Of a stretch of 64,000 bases of DNA, positions 34,563 through 42,084 are shown piece after piece. The stretch spans positions 2,604,001 to 2,668,000 of the forward strand of contig CP083824.1 in NCBI GenBank assembly GCA_023023105.1. The letters run 5' to 3'. The stretch is from Enterobacter ludwigii (GTDB taxonomy: Bacteria > Pseudomonadota > Gammaproteobacteria > Enterobacterales > Enterobacteriaceae). The position numbers were made by a program, and so were the translations under genes. The stretch's first letter is position 1, and each line of letters begins with the position of its first letter. Under the pieces are notes generated by a model. It did no database searches and had not been told where the DNA came from. It worked only from the letters and a program-made list of their open reading frames with translations.

Positions 34563-36313
34563 TTGTCTTCCGATCCGCTCTGTGAGTCTTTGTACTGATT
34601 CACCTCCATGTCATACGCATGAAGGAATGCTTCGCCAAACAGGGTATGGAAGTCATCCTCAATCTCGCCGGCCGTCTCGCCATAGCTGCGGACAAAATAG
34701 TCCCACAGGGCGGCTTTGCGGCTGCCCGGTAGCGCCAGACGGGAGGTCATGCCGTTCTGCTTCGCCTGCTCTTCGAGCTGTTCCGGGTTAAAGGACTGCA
34801 GCATCGCGGCAATAATGGCGCGGATACCGGAGATCATACCCAGCTGATGCGCCTGCAAATCGATCAGCGCGTCGCGCACGGATTTTGTTGGCGGCATAAA
34901 CCCCGGCATCGGGGTGCCGAACATCTGGATCAGGACGGTTTTGCCGGTCGGCAACAGCTTGAACGGGTTGTTGGCATCGTCCAGCACCATGGTCATGTCG
35001 GCTTTTACGCCGCGCTTGAGGATGGAGCGCGAGGAGAGCAGCGCCACGGTTCCCTGAGAGAACATACCCAGAATCTGCCCCAGCTGACGCATATTTTCAC
35101 GGTCAAACTGCGGCACCGGCTGCATTTCACTCAGGCCCATGCCTTCCAGCAGCGCCTCCAGCAGTTCACCCTGCAACACATCGCCCTTCTCGCCATTGTT
35201 TACCGTGGCGGTTGAGGTGGCAGTGTTATTGACCGGATCGATACGCAGACGGCCCTTAGGGGCCTGAGCGCTACTGCGCGTCACAGCCTGCGGCGTAGGC
35301 ATCGTGAAACCTGCATAATCTGGTCGCGCGGGCGCTTCTTCTGCACGCGGTGCTTCCTGCGGCTCAGGGGCAAACAGAGGAGAATCAGCCAGCACGCTGT
35401 CTTCCTGCTCAGGTTCAGGTAATGGCTGATTGTCGATGACCTCATCCGGATGGGTTAACGGCGTGCCGCCCATCAGCCCGAGTGGGTCATCATTACGCGC
35501 AGCTGGCGCGCTGGCCTTGCCACCAAACAGGGCCAGCGGATCGAGCTCATCCGTCGCCTCTTCTTCTGGTGCGGGTTTACTCTCTACAGGCGGCACCAGT
35601 GTTGACGGGGTGACGTCATCGAAGATGCTCTCTTTTTTGAACAACGCTTCATCGCTGAACAGCGTGTCCGGATCGACATTCTTACGCTCAAGCTTAGGAT
35701 CGCTGTCGTTGAACATCGCCAGCGGATCTTCAGCGTTACGCTCCGGGGCCGCAGGCTGGGAGAAGGGATCGTGCGAAGCTGCAGGCTGCGGTTTTGTGCG
35801 GTTGCTGGAGATACTGTCGGAGATAGAGAACTCCTGCATCAGGTTATCCCAGATTTCCGTTGGCACGGCTGTCGGCTCTGCTTTCGCTCGTGGCGCTGCA
35901 CTCACAGGCTTCGGTTGCGGAGCGGGTGCGGGTGCGACAGTCGGACGTGCCTGCTGCTGCATGCTCGCCGCCATACGGCTCACGGGCTGCGTGTCGTGGA
36001 TCAGCTCGGTCACTTCGAGGCGGTAGTCATCAATACCGAGAATGTCGCCATCCTGCAGTTCAACCTGACGCCCCCGCTCCAGCGGAATGTCATTTAATAC
36101 CACGCGGGTGACGCTGCCACGGTTGGTCACGCGGCATTCACCCTGGGCGTCAACGTGAACAATGGCCTGCAGACGAGAGATAGTGCGGTCATTATCCGGC
36201 AACACCAGGTTGTTATCCGTACCGCGCCCAATGGTGCCGCCCGGGGCATAAAAATCACAGCTGCTCTGCGGCGGCTGATGACCGGGTTTTGTAGAAATAA
36301 TCGTGAATCGCAT
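34559..36313 (-). CDS. tagH: T6SS FHA-domain protein TagH (Fha)
   Basis: 584 residues. N-terminal forkhead-associated domain (about 1-105) with GRGTDNNLVLPDNDRTISR, which keeps the phosphothreonine-binding Arg and Ser; a long acidic, Pro/Ala-rich linker (about 115-370, many PDxLF and DPLALF-like repeats); a helical C-terminal T6SS-FHA domain (about 390-584, LLEALLEGMGLSEMQPVPQ... LHAYDMEVNQY). It reads the kinase signal and promotes assembly. First gene of the lower core block, 28 bp after a long hairpin. Confidence 0.92.
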   Translation of the reverse strand: MRFTIISTKPGHQPPQSSCDFYAPGGTIGRGTDNNLVLPDNDRTISRLQAIVHVDAQGECRVTNRGSVTRVVLNDIPLERGRQVELQDGDILGIDDYRLEVTELIHDTQPVSRMAASMQQQARPTVAPAPAPQPKPVSAAPRAKAEPTAVPTEIWDNLMQEFSISDSISSNRTKPQPAASHDPFSQPAAPERNAEDPLAMFNDSDPKLERKNVDPDTLFSDEALFKKESIFDDVTPSTLVPPVESKPAPEEEATDELDPLALFGGKASAPAARNDDPLGLMGGTPLTHPDEVIDNQPLPEPEQEDSVLADSPLFAPEPQEAPRAEEAPARPDYAGFTMPTPQAVTRSSAQAPKGRLRIDPVNNTATSTATVNNGEKGDVLQGELLEALLEGMGLSEMQPVPQFDRENMRQLGQILGMFSQGTVALLSSRSILKRGVKADMTMVLDDANNPFKLLPTGKTVLIQMFGTPMPGFMPPTKSVRDALIDLQAHQLGMISGIRAIIAAMLQSFNPEQLEEQAKQNGMTSRLALPGSRKAALWDYFVRSYGETAGEIEDDFHTLFGEAFLHAYDMEVNQYKDSQSGSEDK

Positions 36314-36340
36314 GGCGTATTCCTGCTGGTATGATTAGCG

Positions 36341-36383
36341 CTCAAACGCTGCCGCTCTCGGAGCGAGAACGGCGGCGTTTGAG
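36341..36383 (-). terminator. Long hairpin between the cargo pair and tagH
   Basis: Arms CTCAAACGCTGCCG (36341-36354) and CGGCGGCGTTTGAG (36370-36383), one T-G pair, with an inner TCTCG/CGAGA stem; about 19 pairs in total. On the minus strand it follows the immunity gene by 18 bp. No T run, so it may attenuate or stabilise RNA more than terminate. Confidence 0.6.
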
Positions 36384-36401
36384 AAATTGAATATCAAAAA
36401 A

Positions 36402-36818
36402 CTATTTAATGAAGATGATAAAATATAATCCAACAATGAGCCATAGAGTGAATATTAACGCCTGTAACTTATAACGGCGATGTAACTTTAGTATCCAACC
36501 AATTCTTTCTTCAGGTAACGACTGTACATATTTATAAGCATCTTCCTGAACAAGCCTTTCACGCGTAAATTTCATTTTAACGCCTTTATAAAGGCGAACA
36601 AACCAGATTATTTTTTGATAATTGGCCAGCGAACCAAAAAAAGAAGCATAGTCGGTTACAAGATCGAGATCATATCCCTTGCGCCGATAGTCTGAAAGTA
36701 ACTGATTATAATCAGCCTCGTGTTTTTTGAAATAACGAGAACTGCGCAGATCCATAATTACAACAATCAGCAATAAAACCACGATAAGTAGTAATAATAA
36801 ATTCTCTATATTCACCAT
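36402..36818 (-). CDS. Membrane protein, probable immunity to the glycine-rich effector
   Basis: 138 residues with an N-terminal helix (LLLLLIVVLLLIVVIM, about 6-22), a basic cytosolic middle, and a C-terminal helix (LIFTLWLIVGLYFIIFI, about 119-136). Family unknown. It overlaps the preceding effector candidate by 7 nt and is much AT-richer than tagH. Two-helix inner-membrane proteins are the usual immunity to pore-forming T6SS toxins; that is the reason for the call. Confidence 0.65.
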   Translation of the reverse strand: MVNIENLLLLLIVVLLLIVVIMDLRSSRYFKKHEADYNQLLSDYRRKGYDLDLVTDYASFFGSLANYQKIIWFVRLYKGVKMKFTRERLVQEDAYKYVQSLPEERIGWILKLHRRYKLQALIFTLWLIVGLYFIIFIK

Positions 36819-37801
36819 ATTTTATCCATCATATACTCAGTCGCTCCGCCCGCTATCTCGCCACCAACGTATCCTCCTGCAGCAGCCCCGACAATGGAGC
36901 AGGCGAGCAGTCCTGCGCCCCCCGTCGCAACACCAAGCGCAACGCATACACCAGCACCTGCCATGGCTCCGTATTTACCACCGTAAATCCCCCCTGCCAG
37001 GCTTGCACCAAAGCTGCTGTATTTTTTCACAGCGACTTTAGAGCAACTCTGCTCTCGTCCCGCGGTGCAGGCATTGTAAACTTCATTAGTGGTATTTGCA
37101 CCTGCAAAACCTATTGCAAGCCACCCTCCCGCTTTAAGAAAACGAGCAGCCTTAGAGGCATTATCGATATAAGTTGAATAACCACGAATAGAAGCGACTC
37201 CGGCTGTACTCCATTCATGTACAATGGATCTGCTTGACAAGCCTAATGCATGCTTCAATTCGTTATAGGGTTTCATCTTTAAGGTCAGTCGGGACAATTT
37301 GTTTAATAAACCATCCAACTCAGAAAAGAGGCGCTGACGCTCAACAAAAAACTGTTGGCTTATCAATGTCCCTTGCGCCCTGTACTGATTCTGGTAAGCC
37401 AACTCAATGGATTTAAGTTTTTTTTCTATTTCACTGAAATATTTTTCACCTGCATCAGCAACGACACCAAGGGACTTATCCATAAAATTAGTGACTGCGG
37501 CTATGGTACTAAAATGTTGGTTAAAGAAATTCGCTTCTCCAGAGTTAAGATCGGCCAGAGCACCATTGACTTTCTTTTTTGCAAGCTGTAATTGCTTAAA
37601 TTGCACAGCATTATTACTTCCCGGCGCATCAAGAATCAACATCTGCCCAGGTTTTGACCACTGCATATCACTATTAACCTGCATGAAATAACGTGCAGCA
37701 TCACTATTGGGATTGTTGAACAAGTGCCTTGCCTGGAAATCCAGGGTTCCTGGTTGCTGAACAATACAATATCCCGGATTAACTAATGATTGACTAGCCA
37801 T
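36812..37801 (-). CDS. Putative T6SS pore-forming effector with glycine-rich C-terminus
   Basis: 329 residues from ATG 37801 (AAAGGGA six bases upstream; ATG 37807 is possible). N-terminal SLVNPGYCIVQQPGTLDF...KPGQMLILDAP looks like a small LysM-like or cargo domain. The middle (about 75-190) is helical with coiled-coil character (AEKYFSEIEKKLKSIELAY). The C-terminus has three hydrophobic glycine-rich segments (GASLAGGIYGGKYGAMAGAG..., LGVATGGAGLLACSIVGAAA, GGYVGGEIAGG), a glycine-zipper layout typical of pore-forming toxins. No signal peptide. Coupled to a membrane protein gene. No known family recognised; the effector role is inferred from layout and context. Confidence 0.65.
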   Translation of the reverse strand: MASQSLVNPGYCIVQQPGTLDFQARHLFNNPNSDAARYFMQVNSDMQWSKPGQMLILDAPGSNNAVQFKQLQLAKKKVNGALADLNSGEANFFNQHFSTIAAVTNFMDKSLGVVADAGEKYFSEIEKKLKSIELAYQNQYRAQGTLISQQFFVERQRLFSELDGLLNKLSRLTLKMKPYNELKHALGLSSRSIVHEWSTAGVASIRGYSTYIDNASKAARFLKAGGWLAIGFAGANTTNEVYNACTAGREQSCSKVAVKKYSSFGASLAGGIYGGKYGAMAGAGVCVALGVATGGAGLLACSIVGAAAGGYVGGEIAGGATEYMMDKIW

Positions 37802-37903
37802 GTTCATTCCCTTTGATTTTCACAAAAACGCTCACGAATAAGTAAAAACATTAAAATAAAAATGGAGTTGAATTAGTACCCAAATGTTGGTAATGACTCC
37901 AAC

Positions 37904-38407
37904 TTACTGATAGTGTTTTATGTTCAGATAATGCCCGATGACTTTGTCATGCAGCTCCACCGATTTTGAGAACGACAGTGACTTCCTGCCCAGCCTTGCC
38001 AGATGCTGCCTCAGATTCAGGTTATGCCGCTCAATGCGCTGCGTATATCGCTTGCTGATAACGTGCAGTTCTCCCTTCAGGCGTGATTCATACAGCGGCC
38101 AGCCATCCGTCATCCATACCACGACCTCAAAGGCCGACAGCAGGCCCAGAAGACGCTCCAGCGTGGCCAACGTGCGTTCACCGAATACGTGCGCCACAAC
38201 CGTCCTCCGTATCCTGTCATACGCGTAAAACAACCAGCGCTGGCGTGATTTAGCGCCGACGTAACCCCACTGTTCGTCCATTTCCGCGCAAACAATGACG
38301 TCACTGCCCGGTTGTATGCGTGAGTTTACCGACTGCGGCCTGAGTTTTTTAAGTGTCGTAAAATCGTGTTGAGGCCAACGCCCATAATGCGTGCACTGGC
38401 GCGACAT
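37904..38407 (-). CDS. insB: IS1 InsB / transposase C-terminal part
   Basis: 167 residues, [21 protein letters not shown] onward, with the IS1 DDE-type residues ([34 protein letters not shown]). In IS1 the active transposase InsAB' arises by a -1 frameshift at an A-rich site in the insA-insB overlap; TTTTTTAAG-like sequence is visible there. Intact. Confidence 0.95.
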   Translation of the reverse strand: MSRQCTHYGRWPQHDFTTLKKLRPQSVNSRIQPGSDVIVCAEMDEQWGYVGAKSRQRWLFYAYDRIRRTVVAHVFGERTLATLERLLGLLSAFEVVVWMTDGWPLYESRLKGELHVISKRYTQRIERHNLNLRQHLARLGRKSLSFSKSVELHDKVIGHYLNIKHYQ

Positions 38408-38601
38408 CCGACGCCATTCATGGCCATATCAATGATTTTCTGATGCGTACCGGGTTGAGAAGCGGTGTAAGTGAACTGTAGCTGCCATGTTTTACGGCAG
38501 TGAGAGCAGAGATAGCGCTGATGTCCGGCAGTACTTTTACCGTTACGCACCACGCCTTCAGTAGCTGAACAGGAGGGACAGCTGATAGAAACAGAAGCCA
38601 C
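38326..38601 (-). CDS. insA: IS1 InsA regulator
   Basis: 91 residues, [20 protein letters not shown], with a zinc finger (CPSC...CSHC) and a helix-turn-helix. It binds the IS1 ends, represses transcription, and supplies the N-terminus of the InsAB' transposase by frameshifting. Overlaps insB by 82 bp as in the standard element. Confidence 0.95.
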   Translation of the reverse strand: MASVSISCPSCSATEGVVRNGKSTAGHQRYLCSHCRKTWQLQFTYTASQPGTHQKIIDMAMNGVGCRASARIMGVGLNTILRHLKNSGRSR

Positions 38602-38656
38602 TGGAGCACCTCAAAAACACCATCATACACTAAATCAGTAAGTTGGCACCATTACC

Positions 38657-38691
38657 CAAATGTTGGCACTTCTTTAAAACGCCAACATTTG
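38657..38691 (-). terminator. Stem-loop bordering IS1, after the hcp-linked lipoprotein gene
   Basis: Perfect 11-bp arms CAAATGTTGGC (38657-38667) and GCCAACATTTG (38681-38691), 9 bp past the lipoprotein stop. The first eight bases of the left arm are also the IS1 target duplication, so the stem has survived the insertion. No T tract. Confidence 0.6.
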
Positions 38692-38700
38692 AAAACGCCT

Positions 38701-39102
38701 CTATTCTATTTTAGCCAGCGATAATTCACCTTTAGAATTTATACTGAGCACAAAGCGAGTCGCATATCGAATAGCGCCATTATAATTTCTCGACTTTAAT
38801 ACCACATCATACTCTCCTGACCGCCAGTCCACCTTATCCCAGCGAAGACACTCTTCAGATTTTAGAATATGGCGAGAAGGATATTTCCCTGGAGAAAAAA
38901 CAGTCTCCCATCCGTTACCTACACGTCTAGATATCGAAGGTTCATAAACTAACACAGGTTCACCGAATCTCGCGTCATTCGAAACTCCAAAACAGGGAAC
39001 ATTTTTTTCTAACTTAACGGTTAGACTCTGAAACTGAGCAGGATGGGATATACAGGCGCTACATGATAATACAATGGATATAACCGTTAACGCTTTTTCC
39101 AT
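38701..39102 (-). CDS. Putative T6SS immunity periplasmic lipoprotein
   Basis: 133 residues from ATG 39102 (MEKALTVISIVLSCSACISH), a short leader with Cys at the lipoprotein position (VLSC or SAC). The mature part is a small beta-rich domain with PCFGVSNDARFGEPVLVYEP and WDKVDWRSGEYDVVLKS. I recall similar proteins annotated as putative T6SS immunity periplasmic lipoproteins in Enterobacteriaceae. Located directly after hcp, separated by a strong hairpin. No effector gene accompanies it. The frame is open 42 codons up into hcp's tail, which is not a credible start. Confidence 0.6.
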   Translation of the reverse strand: MEKALTVISIVLSCSACISHPAQFQSLTVKLEKNVPCFGVSNDARFGEPVLVYEPSISRRVGNGWETVFSPGKYPSRHILKSEECLRWDKVDWRSGEYDVVLKSRNYNGAIRYATRFVLSINSKGELSLAKIE

Positions 39103-39138
39103 CGCAAATATACACCGGGTTGTGAACCAATCGTAATA

Positions 39139-39158
39139 ACCGGGGAAAATTCCCCGGT
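39139..39158 (-). terminator. Hairpin after hcp
   Basis: ACCGGGGAA / TTCCCCGGT with two loop bases, 11 bp past the hcp stop; on the minus strand it is followed by TATTACG. Likely attenuates readthrough into the lipoprotein gene, which would keep hcp at high level. Confidence 0.65.
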
Positions 39159-39169
39159 CACATACGCAA

Positions 39170-39652
39170 TTACGCTTCTTTGTTCTCTTTGATGTTCCAG
39201 CCAGCGCTGCTTTCAGCACCTTTACCACCAGAAGTGGTCTGCTCCCAGTACTGCTGTTTCACTTTCGCAGCCTGGAATGCGTAGGTCACACCAACGGTAT
39301 CGCCGTTATCTGCACCGGTGTACTGAACAGACGTTACCAGAACGTCTTCCAGCGTGATGCGGGAGTATTCTACCTGCTGACCACCGGCTTTACAGACGGA
39401 CAGCTCAACTTTGGTCAGGTGTTTACCGCTGGCGCAGTGTTTCAGGATTGCTGTAGTGGATTTGTCAATCAGAGCGTTAACGTGCAGATCGTTAAAGTTA
39501 ACTTTACCGGCACCACCACCACCGCCGACGCTCATATTACCTGGCTGGGAAGCGCCCCAGGAGAAGGAGGTAATATCAGTCCAGCCGGTGTGGTTAGAAT
39601 CTTTAGATTCGCCCGTAACACCCTCGACCTTCAGAAACATATCAATAGCCAT
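39170..39652 (-). CDS. hcp: T6SS tube protein Hcp (TssD)
   Basis: 160 residues from ATG 39652 (MAIDMFLKVEGVTGESKDSN), standard Hcp1-type length and fold motifs: GWTDITSFSWGASQPG, GGGGGAGKVNFNDLHV, LTKVELSVCKAGG, YSRITLEDVLVTSVQ. Hexameric rings stack to the inner tube and can carry small effectors in the lumen. Flanked by a 329-bp upstream region and a downstream hairpin, so it is probably transcribed by its own promoter as well as from the operon. Confidence 0.97.
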   Translation of the reverse strand: MAIDMFLKVEGVTGESKDSNHTGWTDITSFSWGASQPGNMSVGGGGGAGKVNFNDLHVNALIDKSTTAILKHCASGKHLTKVELSVCKAGGQQVEYSRITLEDVLVTSVQYTGADNGDTVGVTYAFQAAKVKQQYWEQTTSGGKGAESSAGWNIKENKEA

Positions 39653-39981
39653 AATATCTACTCTTCGTGGATGAACAATATTGCTTTCGAAAAAGCACTT
39701 ATATGGCAAACAGGAAAGCATGGGGCTGAATAAAACCGTCCATATTTTACCTCTGCCTCACATCAAATGACCCGTGTCATTTGACAGTCTTACATTCCCC
39801 TTGAATAAACGGAAAGAATGTGAAGTCTTTATTACTAAACCCAGCATTAGCCGGAATTAAAATTGAACACATACAGACAATTATTTTTGAGGAAAACGGA
39901 ATAACCACCGTAGCCGTATTTTCCCCCTCACCCCAACCCTCTCCCTCAAGGGAGAGGGGGCTGTCTGTGCATGCTCCTTAA
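39653..39981. promoter_or_regulatory. hcp upstream region with operator-like palindrome
   Basis: 329 bp with no gene. It contains an operator-like palindrome TCAAATGAC / GTCATTTGA with CCGT between (39763-39784), about 110 bp before the hcp ATG, and TAAAAT on the minus strand near 39745, a possible -10. A GC-rich hairpin follows tssC. Together these suggest a dedicated and regulated hcp promoter; the regulator is unknown. Confidence 0.5.
39937..39958 (-). repeat. CCCTCTCCC/GGGAGAGGG stem-loop after tssC
   Basis: Perfect 9-bp arms around TCAA, 24 bp past the tssC stop. The same element, slightly varied, recurs at 60938-60959. This kind of CCCTCTCCC stem is a dispersed intergenic repeat in enterobacteria and here may end the tssABC message. 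Confidence 0.7.
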
Positions 39982-41481
39982 TCACGCGTCTTTCGTCTTC
40001 AGCGACGGCAGTTTTGAAACCAGACGCAGGGAAACGGTCAGACCTTCCAACTGGTAGTGTGGACGCAGGAAGAACTTCGCGGCGTAGTAGCCCGGGTTGT
40101 CTTCAATCTCCTGCACCTGCACTTCGGCAGCCGCCAGCGGTTTGCGGGATTTGGTCTCCTGAGAGGAGTTGGCCGGGTCACCGTCTACGTAGTTCATTAC
40201 CCAGTCGTTCAGCCAGCGTTCCATCTCTTCGCGCTCGCGGAAGGAGCCGATTTTGTCGCGCACAATGCACTTCAGGTAGTGCGCAAAGCGGCAGCAGGCG
40301 AACAGGTACGGCAGACGAGAGGCCAGACGCGCGTTGGCGGTGGCATCCGGGTCGTGGTATTCGGCCGGTTTCTGCAGAGACTGCGCGCCGATGAAGGCCG
40401 CAAAATCGGAGTTTTTGCGGTGAACCAGCGGCATAAAGCCGTTTTTCGCCAGCTCGGCTTCACGACGATCGCTGATGGCGATCTCAGTCGGACATTTCAT
40501 GTCCACACCGCCGTCATCGCTCGGGAAAGTGTGGCATGGCAGGTTTTCTACCGCCCCGCCGGACTCCACGCCGCGAATCGAGGTGCACCAGCCGTACTCT
40601 TTGAAAGAACGGTTGATGTTGGCAGCCATCGCATACGCCGCGTTCGCCCAGGAGTAACTGTTGTGGTTCGCGCCGTCGGTCTGCTCTTCAAAGTCAAAGC
40701 TGTCGACCGGATTAGTACGAATGCCATACGGCAGACGTGACAGGAAGCGTGGCATCACCAGACCCAGATAGCGGGCATCTTCGGATTCACGCAGTGAACG
40801 CCAGGCGGCGTATTCGGTGTTCTGGAAGATCTTGGTCAGGTCGCGCGGGTTAGCCAGTTCCTGCCAGGATTCCATCTGCATCACGCCCGGTGCGGTACCG
40901 GTGATAAACGGACAGTGCGCCGCAGAGCCGATGCGCGCCATTTCACCCAGCAGCTCAACGTCCTGCGGGCTGTGGTCGAAGTAGTAGTCACCAACGATGC
41001 AGCCAAACGGCTCACCACCAAACTGGCCGTACTCCTGCTCGTAGATTTTCTTGAAGATCGGGCTCTGGTCCCAGCCCACGCCTTTATAGCGTTTCAGGGT
41101 GCGGCCCAGCTCCTGCTTGGAGATGCTCATAAAGCGGATCTTCAGCATCTCGTCGGTTTCAGTGTTGTTCACCAGGTAGCTCAGACCGCGCCAGGCGCTT
41201 TCCAGTTTCTGAAACTCGTCGTGGTGAATGATCTGGTTCACCTGCTGCGACAGCTGCTCATCGATACCGGCGATCAGGTTCTGAATGGTGCGGTAGGTGT
41301 CGTTGGAGAAAGTGACGGTATTTTCCAGCGCCTGCTGCGCCAAGGTTTTGACCGCGCTTTCTACAGCGGAACGCGCCTGATCGGTTTTCGGGCGGAACTC
41401 TTTGTTCAGCAGCGCGCTGAATTCATCCTGGCTGAACGCCTGACCCGCCTGCTGCTCATGTTGTTGAGTCTGGTTGCTCAT
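39982..41481 (-). CDS. tssC: T6SS sheath large subunit TssC
   Basis: 499 residues, family VipB/EvpB: NDTYRTIQNLIAGIDEQLS, FQKLESAWRGLSYLV, GGEPFGCIVGDYYFDH, and the C-terminal YYAAKFFLRPHYQLEGLTVSLRLVS. Forms the contractile sheath with TssB around the Hcp tube. Follows tssB by 3 bp. Complete. Confidence 0.97.
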   Translation of the reverse strand: MSNQTQQHEQQAGQAFSQDEFSALLNKEFRPKTDQARSAVESAVKTLAQQALENTVTFSNDTYRTIQNLIAGIDEQLSQQVNQIIHHDEFQKLESAWRGLSYLVNNTETDEMLKIRFMSISKQELGRTLKRYKGVGWDQSPIFKKIYEQEYGQFGGEPFGCIVGDYYFDHSPQDVELLGEMARIGSAAHCPFITGTAPGVMQMESWQELANPRDLTKIFQNTEYAAWRSLRESEDARYLGLVMPRFLSRLPYGIRTNPVDSFDFEEQTDGANHNSYSWANAAYAMAANINRSFKEYGWCTSIRGVESGGAVENLPCHTFPSDDGGVDMKCPTEIAISDRREAELAKNGFMPLVHRKNSDFAAFIGAQSLQKPAEYHDPDATANARLASRLPYLFACCRFAHYLKCIVRDKIGSFREREEMERWLNDWVMNYVDGDPANSSQETKSRKPLAAAEVQVQEIEDNPGYYAAKFFLRPHYQLEGLTVSLRLVSKLPSLKTKDA

Positions 41482-41484
41482 CGA

Positions 41485-42009
41485 TTATTCCTCGCTACCT
41501 TTCGCACTTTCGTCATTTTTCGGCAACTGGCTCAGGGATTTGAGCAGCGTCGGATCCTGGAGAATTTTCGCGATCAGCTCTTCCGCACCGTTTTTGCCGT
41601 CCATGTAGGTCAGCAGGTTGGAGAGCTGTGTACGGGCTTCCAGCAGCTTGTTCAGCGGTTCAACCTTGCGGGCCACCGCATCCGGCAGGAAGTCGTCCAT
41701 GCTGTCAAAGGTCAGATCGACATTGAGCTTGCCTTCGCCGGTCAGGGTGTTATCCACCTGGAACGCCACACGCGGCTTAAGTGCCTTCATGCGTTCGTCA
41801 AAGTTGTCGATGTCGATTTCGAGGAATTTACGCTCGTCGACGGCCGGCAGGTTTTCAACCGGTTTGCCGACCAGATCGGCCATGACGCCCATCACAAACG
41901 GCAGCTGAATTTTACGTTCTGCACCGTAGATCTCTACGTCGTACTCAATCTGCACGCGGGGGGCACGGTTACGTGCGATGAATTTCTGCCCACTGTTACT
42001 CATTGCCAT
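41485..42009 (-). CDS. tssB: T6SS sheath small subunit TssB
   Basis: 174 residues from ATG 42009 (MAMSNSGQKFIARNRAPRVQ), with GGAGAAC upstream; an earlier start at 42024 is possible but overlaps the ribosome site. VipA family: VQIEYDVEIYGAERKIQLPFVMGVMADL, ERKFLEIDIDNFDERMKAL, and a C-terminal helix for ClpV contact. Sheath partner of TssC. Confidence 0.96.
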   Translation of the reverse strand: MAMSNSGQKFIARNRAPRVQIEYDVEIYGAERKIQLPFVMGVMADLVGKPVENLPAVDERKFLEIDIDNFDERMKALKPRVAFQVDNTLTGEGKLNVDLTFDSMDDFLPDAVARKVEPLNKLLEARTQLSNLLTYMDGKNGAEELIAKILQDPTLLKSLSQLPKNDESAKGSEE

Positions 42010-42084
42010 GATGTTCTCCATCAAAGATGCGCGGTGAAGTTGAAACGGCAGGCTCCATGCCTGTCGTCATAATGCCTGGACGCG

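Larger units (their letters stand above)
37889..38656 (-). mobile_element. IS1, complete, 768 bp
   Basis: Ends GGTAATGACTCCAACTTACT (left) and, inverted, GGTAATGGTGCCAACTTACT (right) bound exactly 768 bp, the IS1 length. The direct repeats CAAATGTT at 37881-37888 and 38657-38664 are an 8-bp target duplication. Both insA and insB frames are intact. It lies 87 bp upstream of the effector candidate and may alter its expression. Confidence 0.96.

Noticed and set aside
38657..38691. Inverted repeat near IS1 as part of the element's own ends
   Set aside because: The IS1 ends are fully accounted for at 37889 and 38656; the repeat lies outside and belongs to the host gene's 3' region.
40915..42072. 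A 385-codon plus-strand frame opposite tssC/tssB
   Set aside because: Spans two real genes and their gap on the other strand; an artefact of codon bias.
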